From Chloroflexota bacterium (GTDB lineage Bacteria; Chloroflexota; Anaerolineae; B4-G1), in NCBI GenBank assembly GCA_024232355.1, contig JAAEPW010001012.1:1-5645 (forward strand): a stretch of 5,645 bases of DNA, given 5' to 3'. Below the pieces are notes generated by a model. It did not search any database and was not told the origin of the DNA. It saw nothing but the letters and a program-made list of their open reading frames with translations. The position numbers were made by a program, and so were the translations under genes. Positions within the stretch are counted from its first letter, which is position 1, and each line of letters opens with the position of its first letter. This document shows, piece after piece, positions 1 to 5,640 of the stretch.

Positions 1-274
1 GCCCTCGCTCTCGCTCCACCATTGGTGGCACTTCTCGCTTCACTTCTTGTTCTTGCTTGTCTGCTTCCGCCGCACATTGCTCGCACACCGGTTTTCGCGT
101 CAATCCTTCGAATGGTTTCGGCGGCTTTTTTCCCTTCCTCGCCTTCTTTCGCTGTTTTGCCGGCCTTCTTTTCCCCTTCTCTCCCCACTTCGCTCCCATT
201 CGAATGTGAAAAAACCAAATTTGCCACACCAACACTACAACCAGACTGACTTGGATTACGCGCTGCATCGTCAT
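1..274 (-). CDS. Transposase-like protein, N-terminal part, cut by the window edge
   Basis: An open frame of 91 codons starts at ATG 274-272 and reaches the left edge without a stop. Seen: a hydrophobic N-terminus (VIQVSLVVVLVWQIWFF, about residues 6-22), a very basic stretch rich in Lys/Arg (about 28-52), then PKPFEGLTRKPVCEQC with a CxxC pair (about 53-68), then a charged stretch ending in PPMVERERG. From memory, the KPFxGLTxKPxCxxC block preceding a zinc-ribbon and a DDE nuclease is typical of a transposase type common in Chloroflexota insertion sequences; this is not checked. The start is supported by a consensus promoter at 301-329 and a run of nine G three bases upstream of the ATG. A second in-frame ATG lies at 268. 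The catalytic part would lie outside the window, so the family assignment is tentative. A basic membrane-associated protein is the main alternative. Confidence 0.55.
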   Translation of the reverse strand, partial: MTMQRVIQVSLVVVLVWQIWFFHIRMGAKWGEKGKRRPAKQRKKARKGKKPPKPFEGLTRKPVCEQCAAEADKQEQEVKREVPPMVERERG

Positions 275-300
275 TTGCCCCCCCCCAATGATTTCGAATG

Positions 301-329
301 ACTTTACATCACCTTCTCTTTTGTGTCAA
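301..329 (-). promoter_or_regulatory. Sigma70-type promoter for the transposase-like gene
   Basis: Read on the minus strand, a perfect -35 box TTGACA (329-324) is followed by a spacer of exactly 17 bases and a -10 box TAAAGT (306-301, 4 of 6 consensus bases). Transcription would begin near 294, giving a leader of about 20 bases before the ATG at 274. The leader contains a run of nine G (286-278), which could serve as a strong if unusual ribosome-binding site. The arrangement fits the short leaders of insertion-sequence genes. No experimental start site is known. Confidence 0.6.
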
Positions 330-628
330 TTATCCGCATTTCGATGGGCTACTACCGATTTCCGAGCGTGGTCGTCCTCGGCCTCAATGTGCCGTAACGT
401 CCGCGCCAGATCAACCTGTGTTGGGCGAAAAACTCATCCGTTCTACATCCGAGCATGATTTCCCCAGTTTGTGGCAGAATGGCAACATCCCAATCCTAAT
501 CTGAGGATAAACGATAAACTTTCTTCGACAAGTTGTACATTCTCTCTCCCAGACTGTCAAACAGCGCATTCGCCAATGGACTCGGCAGCATCCCCCCAAC
601 GCAACCACCCTGCACCCCTCACAGCAAA
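330..628. other. Stretch without a recognisable gene
   Basis: Between the transposase promoter and the tandem repeat I see no convincing gene. Open frames here are short on both strands, overlap each other, and give no recognisable motif. One plus-strand frame (298-504) and one long minus-strand frame (1271-411) exist, but the latter runs straight through the tandem repeat and the decayed ATPase and is Cys/Gly/Arg-rich, as expected from chance opening of GC-rich DNA. The transposase's upstream terminal inverted repeat should fall in or near this stretch, but it cannot be defined without the other end of the element. Confidence 0.5.
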
Positions 629-1061
629 CCAAAGCTCTCACCCAGGCTCGCCCACCGAAAGACACAGCATCCCCATCCTCCCCCGCCAACTCCCCACCCC
701 GCATTCCACCGCCCCTGGCCCAAGGGCACAATCCAATACACCGCCTGGGGCAAACCAGGGGAAGACGGCGAGGGAGCGGGTCTGAGTCGCATCGGCGGCG
801 GGGGCAATGAAGCAAGGTGATGGGTCTTGTGGTAATCTGTGGACACCTCTTCTCCCAAACCCTGCCACGCGCACTCGCCACACCAAAGCCACCCCCATAA
901 CGCCAACTCACCACCCCGCATCCCACCGCCCCTGGCCCAAGGCAACAAGCCAATGGTGCTACCTGGGCAGACCAGGGGAAGACGGCGAGGGAGCGGACTG
1001 AGGCTGCGTCGGGGGCAATGAGCAAGTCAGGCCGATAGATCCTGTGGTAATCTGTGGACAC
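629..1061. repeat. Diverged tandem duplication, two copies, period about 217 bases
   Basis: Two copies of one unit lie side by side. The conserved cores are 684-846 and 901-1061, offset by about 217 bases. Shared blocks in order: CGCCAACTC, CACCCCGCAT, CCACCGCCCCTGGCCCAAGG, ACCAGGGGAAGACGGCGAGG (with GAGCGG after it), GGGGGCAATGA, and TGTGGTAATCTGTGGACAC. Sequence upstream of each core (about 629-683 and 847-900) is also alike, but more loosely. Differences include small gaps (for example 4-5 bases lost in copy 2 before GGGGGCAATGA) that break any shared reading frame, so the repeat is probably not protein-coding. The plus strand is strikingly rich in C and poor in T. No third copy is visible to the right. 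Confidence 0.75.
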
Positions 1062-1245
1062 ACTCCCCACATCATCGCTGATCAACAGTAGGATTCGACA
1101 TTCGCCTGCCCCCCCCTCGATGTGAGCGATCTCGCCAATGGGGGAGCCAGGGTGGACAATGGGGCTGTACTGTGTCTCGGTGGTATTTTTGCCACGTCCT
1201 TTACTTTGATGACCAATCGCCCGCTGTAGGGCAACGTTCTCCCCT
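1062..1245. other. Stretch without a recognisable gene; possible lost 5' part of the ATPase relic
   Basis: No intact gene is visible. A run of eight C lies at 1109-1116. If the fragment that follows derives from a full DnaC/IstB-like gene, its N-terminal part should have lain here. Some plus-strand codons just upstream (for example a Leu-stop-Gly-Asn-Val stretch near 1223-1237) could be a ruined 'LLLYGNV' strand before a P-loop, but this is too weak to call. Confidence 0.35.
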
Positions 1246-1427
1246 ACCCACCTGGCCGCCGCTGCCGCCAATCATTTGATCACCCAGGGCAGGCCGTGCT
1301 CTTTGCCACTACCTCAGAACTCTTGGCAATGGTCCGATATGGCTTTGACGACGATCTTGCCAAGTCCTTGATCCGCTTGTGCGAACGTGTCCCCTGGCTT
1401 GTGGTGGACGATCTGGGCTCAGAATGA
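1246..1427 (+). pseudogene. DnaC/IstB-like AAA+ helicase-loader ATPase fragment, frameshifted
   Basis: Two plus-strand segments read together as one ATPase fragment. Segment one (1246-1295) gives THLAAAAANHLITQGRP, the helix that normally follows a GxGKTHLA P-loop. Segment two, one frame over (1296-1427), gives VLFATTSELLAMVRYGFDDD, then LAKSLIRLCERVPWLVVDDLGSE and a TGA stop. VVDDLGSE is the Walker B strand of DnaC/DnaI/IstB-type ATPases, and the order and spacing match that family, in which such proteins load the replicative helicase or assist IS21-type transposition. The two segments are separated by a one-base shift near 1293-1296. The P-loop itself is ruined: Ser-Pro stands where Gly-Lys is expected before Thr-His-Leu. 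Everything after Walker B (sensor 1, arginine finger) is missing or unrecognisable. The gene is therefore dead. DnaC-like fits slightly better than IstB because of the DDLGSE form. Confidence 0.65.
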
Positions 1428-1434
1428 TTATGGT

Positions 1435-1466
1435 CCCGTGTTGGATAATGACAAGAGGCACACGGG
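1435..1466 (-). terminator. Inverted repeat after the response regulator, possible terminator
   Basis: A perfect 7-base inverted repeat, CCCGTGT (1435-1441) and ACACGGG (1460-1466), encloses an 18-base loop and lies just past the response-regulator stop codon (1477-1475). It could end the leftward transcript. There is no T-rich tract on either side and the loop is long, so it would be a poor intrinsic terminator. It may instead be a transcript-stabilising hairpin or chance. Confidence 0.3.
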
Positions 1467-1474
1467 GTTCCCAA

Positions 1475-2131
1475 TCAATCCGTTTCCAGGCTAGCCAGTC
1501 CCTCCCGCAGTGCGTACAGCGCCGCCTGCGTCCGGTTTGCCAGGTGCAGCTTGTTCAGGATCGTGCTAACATAGTTGCCCACCGTTTGATAAGTAATGAA
1601 CAGTTTCTCAGCAATCTCGTGATTCGACAGTCCCTGCGCCACCAAGCGCAACACCTCCACCTCCCGCGCCGTGAGCGGATCCTCGGTAAGCGGTAAGTCT
1701 GGTGGTTGGTCGAGTTCATACATCAACTTGTGGGCGATGGTGGGGTGCAACGACGGCTCACCCCGACAAACGTCGTGGATGGCCTGGAGCAATTCCTGGG
1801 GCGACGAGTCTTTGAGCAAGTAGCCCAATGCCCCAGATTTGATGGCCGGAAAGACCTTGTCATCCTCGGCAAAACTGGTCAGGATCAAGATGCGCGCATC
1901 AGGGTTCTCGGCCTTGATCTCTCTGACGGCCTCGATGCCGTTTTTGTTAGGCATCACTATATCCATCAGAATCACGTCGGGCTGAAGCGAGCGCGCTTGG
2001 AGCACCGCTTTGGCCCCATCGACCGCTTCACCTATCACCTCCATCCCCGGCTCAGTACTTAGCAGACCTCGCAACCCCTGGCGCACCACCGGGTGATCGT
2101 CGGCGATGAGAATGCGAATAGTTTTGGTCAT
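1475..2131 (-). CDS. NarL/FixJ-family response regulator (REC + LuxR-type HTH)
   Basis: A 218-residue transcription regulator of two-component systems, usual length for the family. The receiver domain (about 5-120) keeps every key residue: acidic pair D11/D12, phospho-acceptor D57 in LMDIVMP, T85-S86, and K107 in YLLKD. A linker leads to a LuxR/GerE helix-turn-helix (about 152-212) with LTAREVEVLRLVAQGLSNHE and, in the recognition helix, TVGNYVSTILNKL. Where most relatives have Lys or Arg plus Asn-His (TVKNHV), this one has Gly-Asn-Tyr, which may alter DNA contacts. Start choice: the frame is open to a TTG at 2164 and an ATG at 2155, but ATG 2131 gives the canonical MTKTIRILIADDHPVVRQG start and has GGGGG (2143-2139) seven bases upstream. 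It lies 49 bases after the HisKA_3 kinase gene, whose family normally phosphorylates such regulators, so the two are very likely cognate partners in one operon. Confidence 0.93.
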   Translation of the reverse strand: MTKTIRILIADDHPVVRQGLRGLLSTEPGMEVIGEAVDGAKAVLQARSLQPDVILMDIVMPNKNGIEAVREIKAENPDARILILTSFAEDDKVFPAIKSGALGYLLKDSSPQELLQAIHDVCRGEPSLHPTIAHKLMYELDQPPDLPLTEDPLTAREVEVLRLVAQGLSNHEIAEKLFITYQTVGNYVSTILNKLHLANRTQAALYALREGLASLETD

Positions 2132-2138
2132 CAGAATA

Positions 2139-2143
2139 CCCCC
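2139..2143 (-). promoter_or_regulatory. Ribosome-binding site that fixes the response-regulator start
   Basis: GGGGG on the minus strand, seven bases before ATG 2131. It supports the internal ATG over the in-frame upstream TTG (2164) and ATG (2155), both of which would add residues not seen in the family. Confidence 0.5.
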
Positions 2144-2180
2144 ATCGTAATGCATAAAACGCAATGTTGCAATGATGGCG

Positions 2181-4733
2181 CTAGCTCTTTGTGCCCGCCC
2201 CTTGCTTCTTGCCGATTGTTACCCTTACTCTGCTTCCCGCTCCTGGGTCTGAGAGGATTGTCAATTCTCCTCCCAATCTCTCAACTCGTTCACGCATACC
2301 GATCATACCCATACCGCCTATGTCACCCACGGCATCGGGGTCGAAACCTTTGCCGTCGTCCATTACTTCCATCTCTACACAGTCATCACCGGCACGAATA
2401 TGCACGCGTACCGAGGTGGCTACTGCGTGCCTCAGCGCGTTGTTCAGGGCCTCCTGGGCAATGTGGTAAAGCGCCTTTTCCACGGACGGCGACAGTTCGA
2501 GCGTACCATCTACCACCAGACTGGTCTTTACACCGATCCGTCTCTCGACGGCGTCCATCCGTTGCTGCAAAGCTCCGGTCAATCCTACTTGCTCCAGCAC
2601 TGGCGGTCGTAGCTCGTGGATCAACATCCGCATCTCTTTAAGCGCTTGTTGAGCAGTCTGCCCAATTTGACCCAAATAGTCCTCTGCACTTTGCCACTCT
2701 CCGGCCCCGGCCAGCCGCCGGCCCGTTTCGGCAAAAAGACTCAGGCTGTACAGCAATTGAGTCACCGAGTCGTGGAGTTCCCGCGCCAGCCGCCCCCGTT
2801 CCTCCATCACGGCCGCCCGTTCAGCCCGCTGCCTCAACCGGGTATTCTCCACCGCCGCTGCCACGTGATCGGCGACAGAAGCTAACAAAGACACCTCTTC
2901 TGGGCTGAATTGTTGCCCCTCACGACCGACTATACTGAGCACCCCGACCACCTTTCCCTTGATCCGCATAGGCACGCCAACGTAGGGGTTGGGGACGTGG
3001 GCGCGAGCCTGTAGAGGCACACGCTGGTCAACAGACATATCGGGTACCACCAATGGTTTGCCACGTTCGATAACACAACTCGACAAGCTGCTATCACTCG
3101 CCGGCAAGGTATCCAGCAAATCTGCAACGTGAGGTGAAATACCTCGTTGTACAATCATGTGCAACATCTTTTCTTCTTCGTCCAATAGTTGGACCATACC
3201 GGCCCGGCACTTGACGGTCGCCAGCGATTGTTCCAGCGCCTGCCCCAACACGACCTCCAGATCTAGTGACTCGTTGGCAATCGCCGTCACATTGTACAAT
3301 GTCTGCAACTCTTGCGTCCGATTGGCCACTCGCTGTTCCAGTTCGACCGCATGGCGCTCTACCTGTTCGTGCAAGCGAGCTTGTTGGAGAGCAATTGCCA
3401 GCGGGTCCGCGATTTCGCGGGCAATATCAATCTGCTCTGATGAAAAAGCCGCAGGACGATGCGAACCTAGGATAAGGGAAGCAAAAAGTTTTCCCCGTGA
3501 AACGAGGGGAACGTTAACAAAAGAGCGTACTTGCGCTTGAATACCCGGCGATACCTGAGCAAGTGCTCCAGTACCCTCAACCACTATGACTTTGTTCTGC
3601 CGCAACGTCTCAAGAACATCCAAGTCCAGCGTCAAGCGATCCCCCACTCTTGGCTCAGCCCCATAGGCAGCGAGTACCGTGGCTTCCTGTGGGGATTGCC
3701 GCCCAGCGTGTCCTGCGTCATCCAGGACCACAACGCTAGCTTGCTGGCAGGGTATCAGCCTTTGCACGTGGTTTAGGGTCGCTTGCGCAATATTCTGAGG
3801 AGATTCAGCCTGGAGAATGGCTCGATCGATCTCGTACAAGACACTCAATCGTTCTGCATGCTGCCGTACGGCCTCCTCCGCCTGCATTCGCTCGATAACC
3901 CTTCCCAACCGCTCGGCAATGGCGTTGATCAGCTTCCTTTCTTCCTTCAAAAATGGCCCCTCGTCACTCTCTGGCAATTCCTCCAGATAATAAACTTCTA
4001 CCGCGCCGCTTGGTTCACTATGCACGACAATGTCACTGGCCTGTTTCCAGGTGGTCACTTTGAAATTCTCCGTCTCGAACTCGCTGTCTTTAAAAACGAG
4101 TCGGGCGCAGGTGATCTCTGGATACTGCCAAGCAGGAGGTATGAGATCGACAGATCCCTCAAGTATCGCCTCCAACGAAACACCCCGCTCCTCAACCAAG
4201 TTGGATATGGAAAAAAGACAATTCAATTCCTTGACTCGCTCGCCAAGATCATACGTACGCTTGCGCAACACTTTGCGCTCGGTCTCGAGTTCATCTTCTA
4301 CCTGGCGGCGACGGATTTGTTCGAGTAACAACCGGCGATACCGGTTGAGTCGGGTGGTCGTGCGCACCCGTGCCAGCAACTCGGTGTCGTCAACTGGCTT
4401 GGACACATAGTCGTCGGCCCCGGCCTCGAACCCCTGCAGACGTGAAGCGCGGTCGGCCAGCGCCGTGAGTATAATAATGGGTACCTCGGCCAGAAGCGGG
4501 TCAGCGCGTAGACGCCGGCAAGCGGTCAGGCCATCCATATCCGGCATCATGACGTCCATCAGGATCAGGTCTGGGGTGAGGTCCGCCGCTTGGGACAACG
4601 CCTCTACCCCCGTACCGGCAAAAGCCACGTTATATCCTTCGACGGAGAGAAGCTTTCCCAAAGCCCCGCGTATCGCCGGATTGTCATCCACTATGAGAAT
4701 GATACTCGCGGAATCCATAGTATCTTTATCCAT
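2181..4733 (-). CDS. REC-GAF-GAF-HisKA_3 sensor histidine kinase
   Basis: An 850-residue cytosolic kinase with no signal peptide or membrane segment. Domains in order: receiver (about 10-125) with D16/D17, phospho-acceptor D60 in LMDVMMP, T90 and K112; a charged coiled coil (about 128-168); a conserved module (about 168-282) containing SLEAILEG, LIPPAWQYPEITCAR and GPFLKEERKLINAIAERLG; GAF 1 (about 297-455); a short coiled coil (about 455-478); GAF 2 (about 478-632); HisKA_3 dimerisation/phosphotransfer domain with H654 in RELHDSVTQ; and a HATPase domain with N-box EALNNALRHA (N764/N765), DDGKGF (792-797) and GGMGMIGMRER (806-816). This is the NarX/DegS-type kinase group, whose partners are NarL/FixJ regulators; one follows directly downstream. 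The GAF domains suggest sensing of a soluble ligand, redox or light cue; no bilin- or haem-binding residue is evident. The N-terminal receiver suggests control by another kinase. Its ATG overlaps the upstream stop in ATGGATAA (8 bases), implying translational coupling. All catalytic residues are present. Confidence 0.95.
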   Translation of the reverse strand: MDKDTMDSASIILIVDDNPAIRGALGKLLSVEGYNVAFAGTGVEALSQAADLTPDLILMDVMMPDMDGLTACRRLRADPLLAEVPIIILTALADRASRLQGFEAGADDYVSKPVDDTELLARVRTTTRLNRYRRLLLEQIRRRQVEDELETERKVLRKRTYDLGERVKELNCLFSISNLVEERGVSLEAILEGSVDLIPPAWQYPEITCARLVFKDSEFETENFKVTTWKQASDIVVHSEPSGAVEVYYLEELPESDEGPFLKEERKLINAIAERLGRVIERMQAEEAVRQHAERLSVLYEIDRAILQAESPQNIAQATLNHVQRLIPCQQASVVVLDDAGHAGRQSPQEATVLAAYGAEPRVGDRLTLDLDVLETLRQNKVIVVEGTGALAQVSPGIQAQVRSFVNVPLVSRGKLFASLILGSHRPAAFSSEQIDIAREIADPLAIALQQARLHEQVERHAVELEQRVANRTQELQTLYNVTAIANESLDLEVVLGQALEQSLATVKCRAGMVQLLDEEEKMLHMIVQRGISPHVADLLDTLPASDSSLSSCVIERGKPLVVPDMSVDQRVPLQARAHVPNPYVGVPMRIKGKVVGVLSIVGREGQQFSPEEVSLLASVADHVAAAVENTRLRQRAERAAVMEERGRLARELHDSVTQLLYSLSLFAETGRRLAGAGEWQSAEDYLGQIGQTAQQALKEMRMLIHELRPPVLEQVGLTGALQQRMDAVERRIGVKTSLVVDGTLELSPSVEKALYHIAQEALNNALRHAVATSVRVHIRAGDDCVEMEVMDDGKGFDPDAVGDIGGMGMIGMRERVERLGGELTILSDPGAGSRVRVTIGKKQGAGTKS

Positions 4734-5487
4734 AGTGTACGTCTCGCAACTGCGCTTCTGCCAACGCTTGCGCCATCATCCGTGCCAAATTTTCCATCTT
4801 GGGCGGTTTGAGCATCCAGCCAACCAGCCCCTGCGGCCGCAGACCTTCGAGTTCTTGTTCCATCGGATGACCGGTCAACAATATGACCTTGACAGCCGGA
4901 TACTGGTCCTTCAGTGTATGGAACAACGCTTGCCCTCCCATTTCGGGCATTACCACATCGCTCACCACCAGTACAACCTCGCTCTTTTTTTTCCCACCTT
5001 CGTGGGGAGAGCGAGAGAGCAAAGACTGCTCCAGAACCACCAGCGCTTCCTGTCCGTTGGCCGCCTCCAACACCTGGTAGTTCAACGTCTTCAAGATACT
5101 GGTTATCGCTTTTCGCGTAGTGCCATTGTCCTCCACCACCAGGATCGTCTGTCCCTGACCCTGAATCAGGTATTCTGTTCTTTGGATGGGTAACTCTGGT
5201 TTATGCACCGCCAGGGCTGGCAGGCAGAGCGTGAACGTCGTTCCCTGCCCCACGCGGCTATCCACTCCAATGTACCCATCGTGCGCCTTTGCAATGCCGT
5301 ACACCTGTGCCAGCCCCAGCCCGGTGCCCTCACCCGGCGCTTTGGTAGTGAAAAATGGATTGAAAATTTGCGGCACCACGTCGGGCGGGATGCCCGTACC
5401 GGTATCTGATACCGTGATCCTCACCCACTCCCCGGCCTCCATCCCTGGCAAAGGGGGTAACTCTCTAGGGCAATCGCTTTTATCCAT
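4726..5487 (-). CDS. 5'-truncated hybrid sensor histidine kinase (half HATPase domain + receiver)
   Basis: The 253-residue frame matches only the C-terminal part of a PAS/HisKA-type hybrid kinase. Seen: the second half of a HATPase domain (about 20-92) with VSDTGTGIPP (D28, G30, G32), FNPFFTTK and GEGTGLGLAQVYGI; then a complete receiver (about 112-245) with E119/D120, D177 in VVSDVVMPEMGG, T205 in LLTGHP and K227 in MLKPP. The phospho-accepting H-box, the N-box and all sensor domains are missing. Kinase-like sequence reaches only a few codons upstream of the ATG (VYVIE, to about 5505), and an in-frame TGA follows near 5521. ATG 5487 is thus not an original start. A GAGGGG lies 14 bases upstream, rather far. 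The protein cannot autophosphorylate; it could still act as a receiver protein or may be a pseudogene kept open by its overlap with the next gene. The loop before VVLVVSD is about 12 residues longer than in relatives as recalled, because of a DNA palindrome. Confidence 0.85.
   Translation of the reverse strand: MDKSDCPRELPPLPGMEAGEWVRITVSDTGTGIPPDVVPQIFNPFFTTKAPGEGTGLGLAQVYGIAKAHDGYIGVDSRVGQGTTFTLCLPALAVHKPELPIQRTEYLIQGQGQTILVVEDNGTTRKAITSILKTLNYQVLEAANGQEALVVLEQSLLSRSPHEGGKKKSEVVLVVSDVVMPEMGGQALFHTLKDQYPAVKVILLTGHPMEQELEGLRPQGLVGWMLKPPKMENLARMMAQALAEAQLRDVHYG
4978..5015. repeat. 38-base palindrome inside the receiver domain of the truncated kinase
   Basis: A perfect 8-base outer stem, CTCGCTCT (4978-4985) with AGAGCGAG (5008-5015), encloses a 5-base inner stem, CCCAC (4993-4997) with GTGGG (5002-5006), and a CTTC loop. 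A run of eight T (4985-4992) bulges on one side. On the coding strand it specifies about residues 158-170 (SRSPHEGGKKKSE), between helix 2 and strand 3 of the receiver. That linker is usually about four residues, so the element looks like an in-frame insertion of a small palindromic repeat. Its small size and dyad symmetry resemble REP-like or palindromic mini-elements. Confidence 0.7.
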
Positions 5488-5528
5488 TTCGATAACGTAT
5501 ACCCCTCTGTCTGACGAAAATCGAGGAT

Positions 5529-5574
5529 TTCACCTAGCAGAAATTCACTAAATTTGCTGGCCCTGAGAGGTGAA
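5529..5574. repeat. Imperfect palindrome at the broken end of the kinase gene
   Basis: Outer arms TTCACCT (5529-5535) and AGGTGAA (5568-5574) match perfectly. Just inside, AGCAGAAATT and AAATTTGCT pair with a small bulge around CACT. The whole could fold into a long interrupted hairpin. It starts about 25 bases upstream of where kinase homology stops, so it may mark the end of an inserted or rearranged segment. It could also be a hairpin in a leader transcript. Confidence 0.5.
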
Positions 5575-5600
5575 TCTGCAAAACCAGTAGCAAAACCCGT

Positions 5601-5640
5601 CGAACTTGGGTTTCGATTTTGAAACTTTGCACCCAAGTCG
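5601..5640. repeat. Second imperfect palindrome near the right edge
   Basis: Arms CGAACTTGGGT (5601-5611) and ACCCAAGTCG (5631-5640) pair over ten bases with one bulged A. The 19-base interior holds a further TTTC/GAAA pair around GATTTT. It lies in AT-richer DNA with no gene-like frame (5506-5645). Possible readings are a terminator of an unseen upstream gene (no long T tract is present) or a terminal or subterminal structure of a mobile element. Confidence 0.45.

Noticed and set aside
107..300. TTCGAATG occurring three times (107, 199, 293) at 92-94 base spacing
   Set aside because: Flanks are not alike, two copies lie in coding sequence of the transposase-like gene, and an 8-base near-palindrome recurring by chance is plausible.
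629..1061. CRISPR-like array
   Set aside because: Only two copies of a long, diverged unit are present, with no short identical repeats separated by unique spacers and no cas genes.
411..1271. 286-residue minus-strand open frame
   Set aside because: It crosses the tandem repeat and runs opposite to the ATPase relic; it is rich in Cys, Gly, Arg and Trp with no motif, and the repeat copies are read in different frames. It looks like chance opening in GC-rich, strand-skewed DNA.
2132..2180. Separate promoter or terminator between the kinase and the response regulator
   Set aside because: The 49-base gap shows no stem-loop or convincing -35/-10 pair; a shared transcript is simpler.
4465..5193. 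242-residue plus-strand open frame opposite the kinase genes
   Set aside because: It is the antisense shadow of two clearly coding minus-strand frames and has no recognisable motif.
4724..5487. Both kinase ORFs begin with ATGGATAAA, hinting at a duplicated start
   Set aside because: The match ends after about ten bases, and the ATG at 5487 lies inside former kinase coding sequence rather than at an ancestral start, so coincidence is likely.
5421..5636. 71-residue minus-strand frame upstream of the truncated kinase
   Set aside because: It overlaps the kinase remnant in another frame, spans both palindromes and resembles no known protein.
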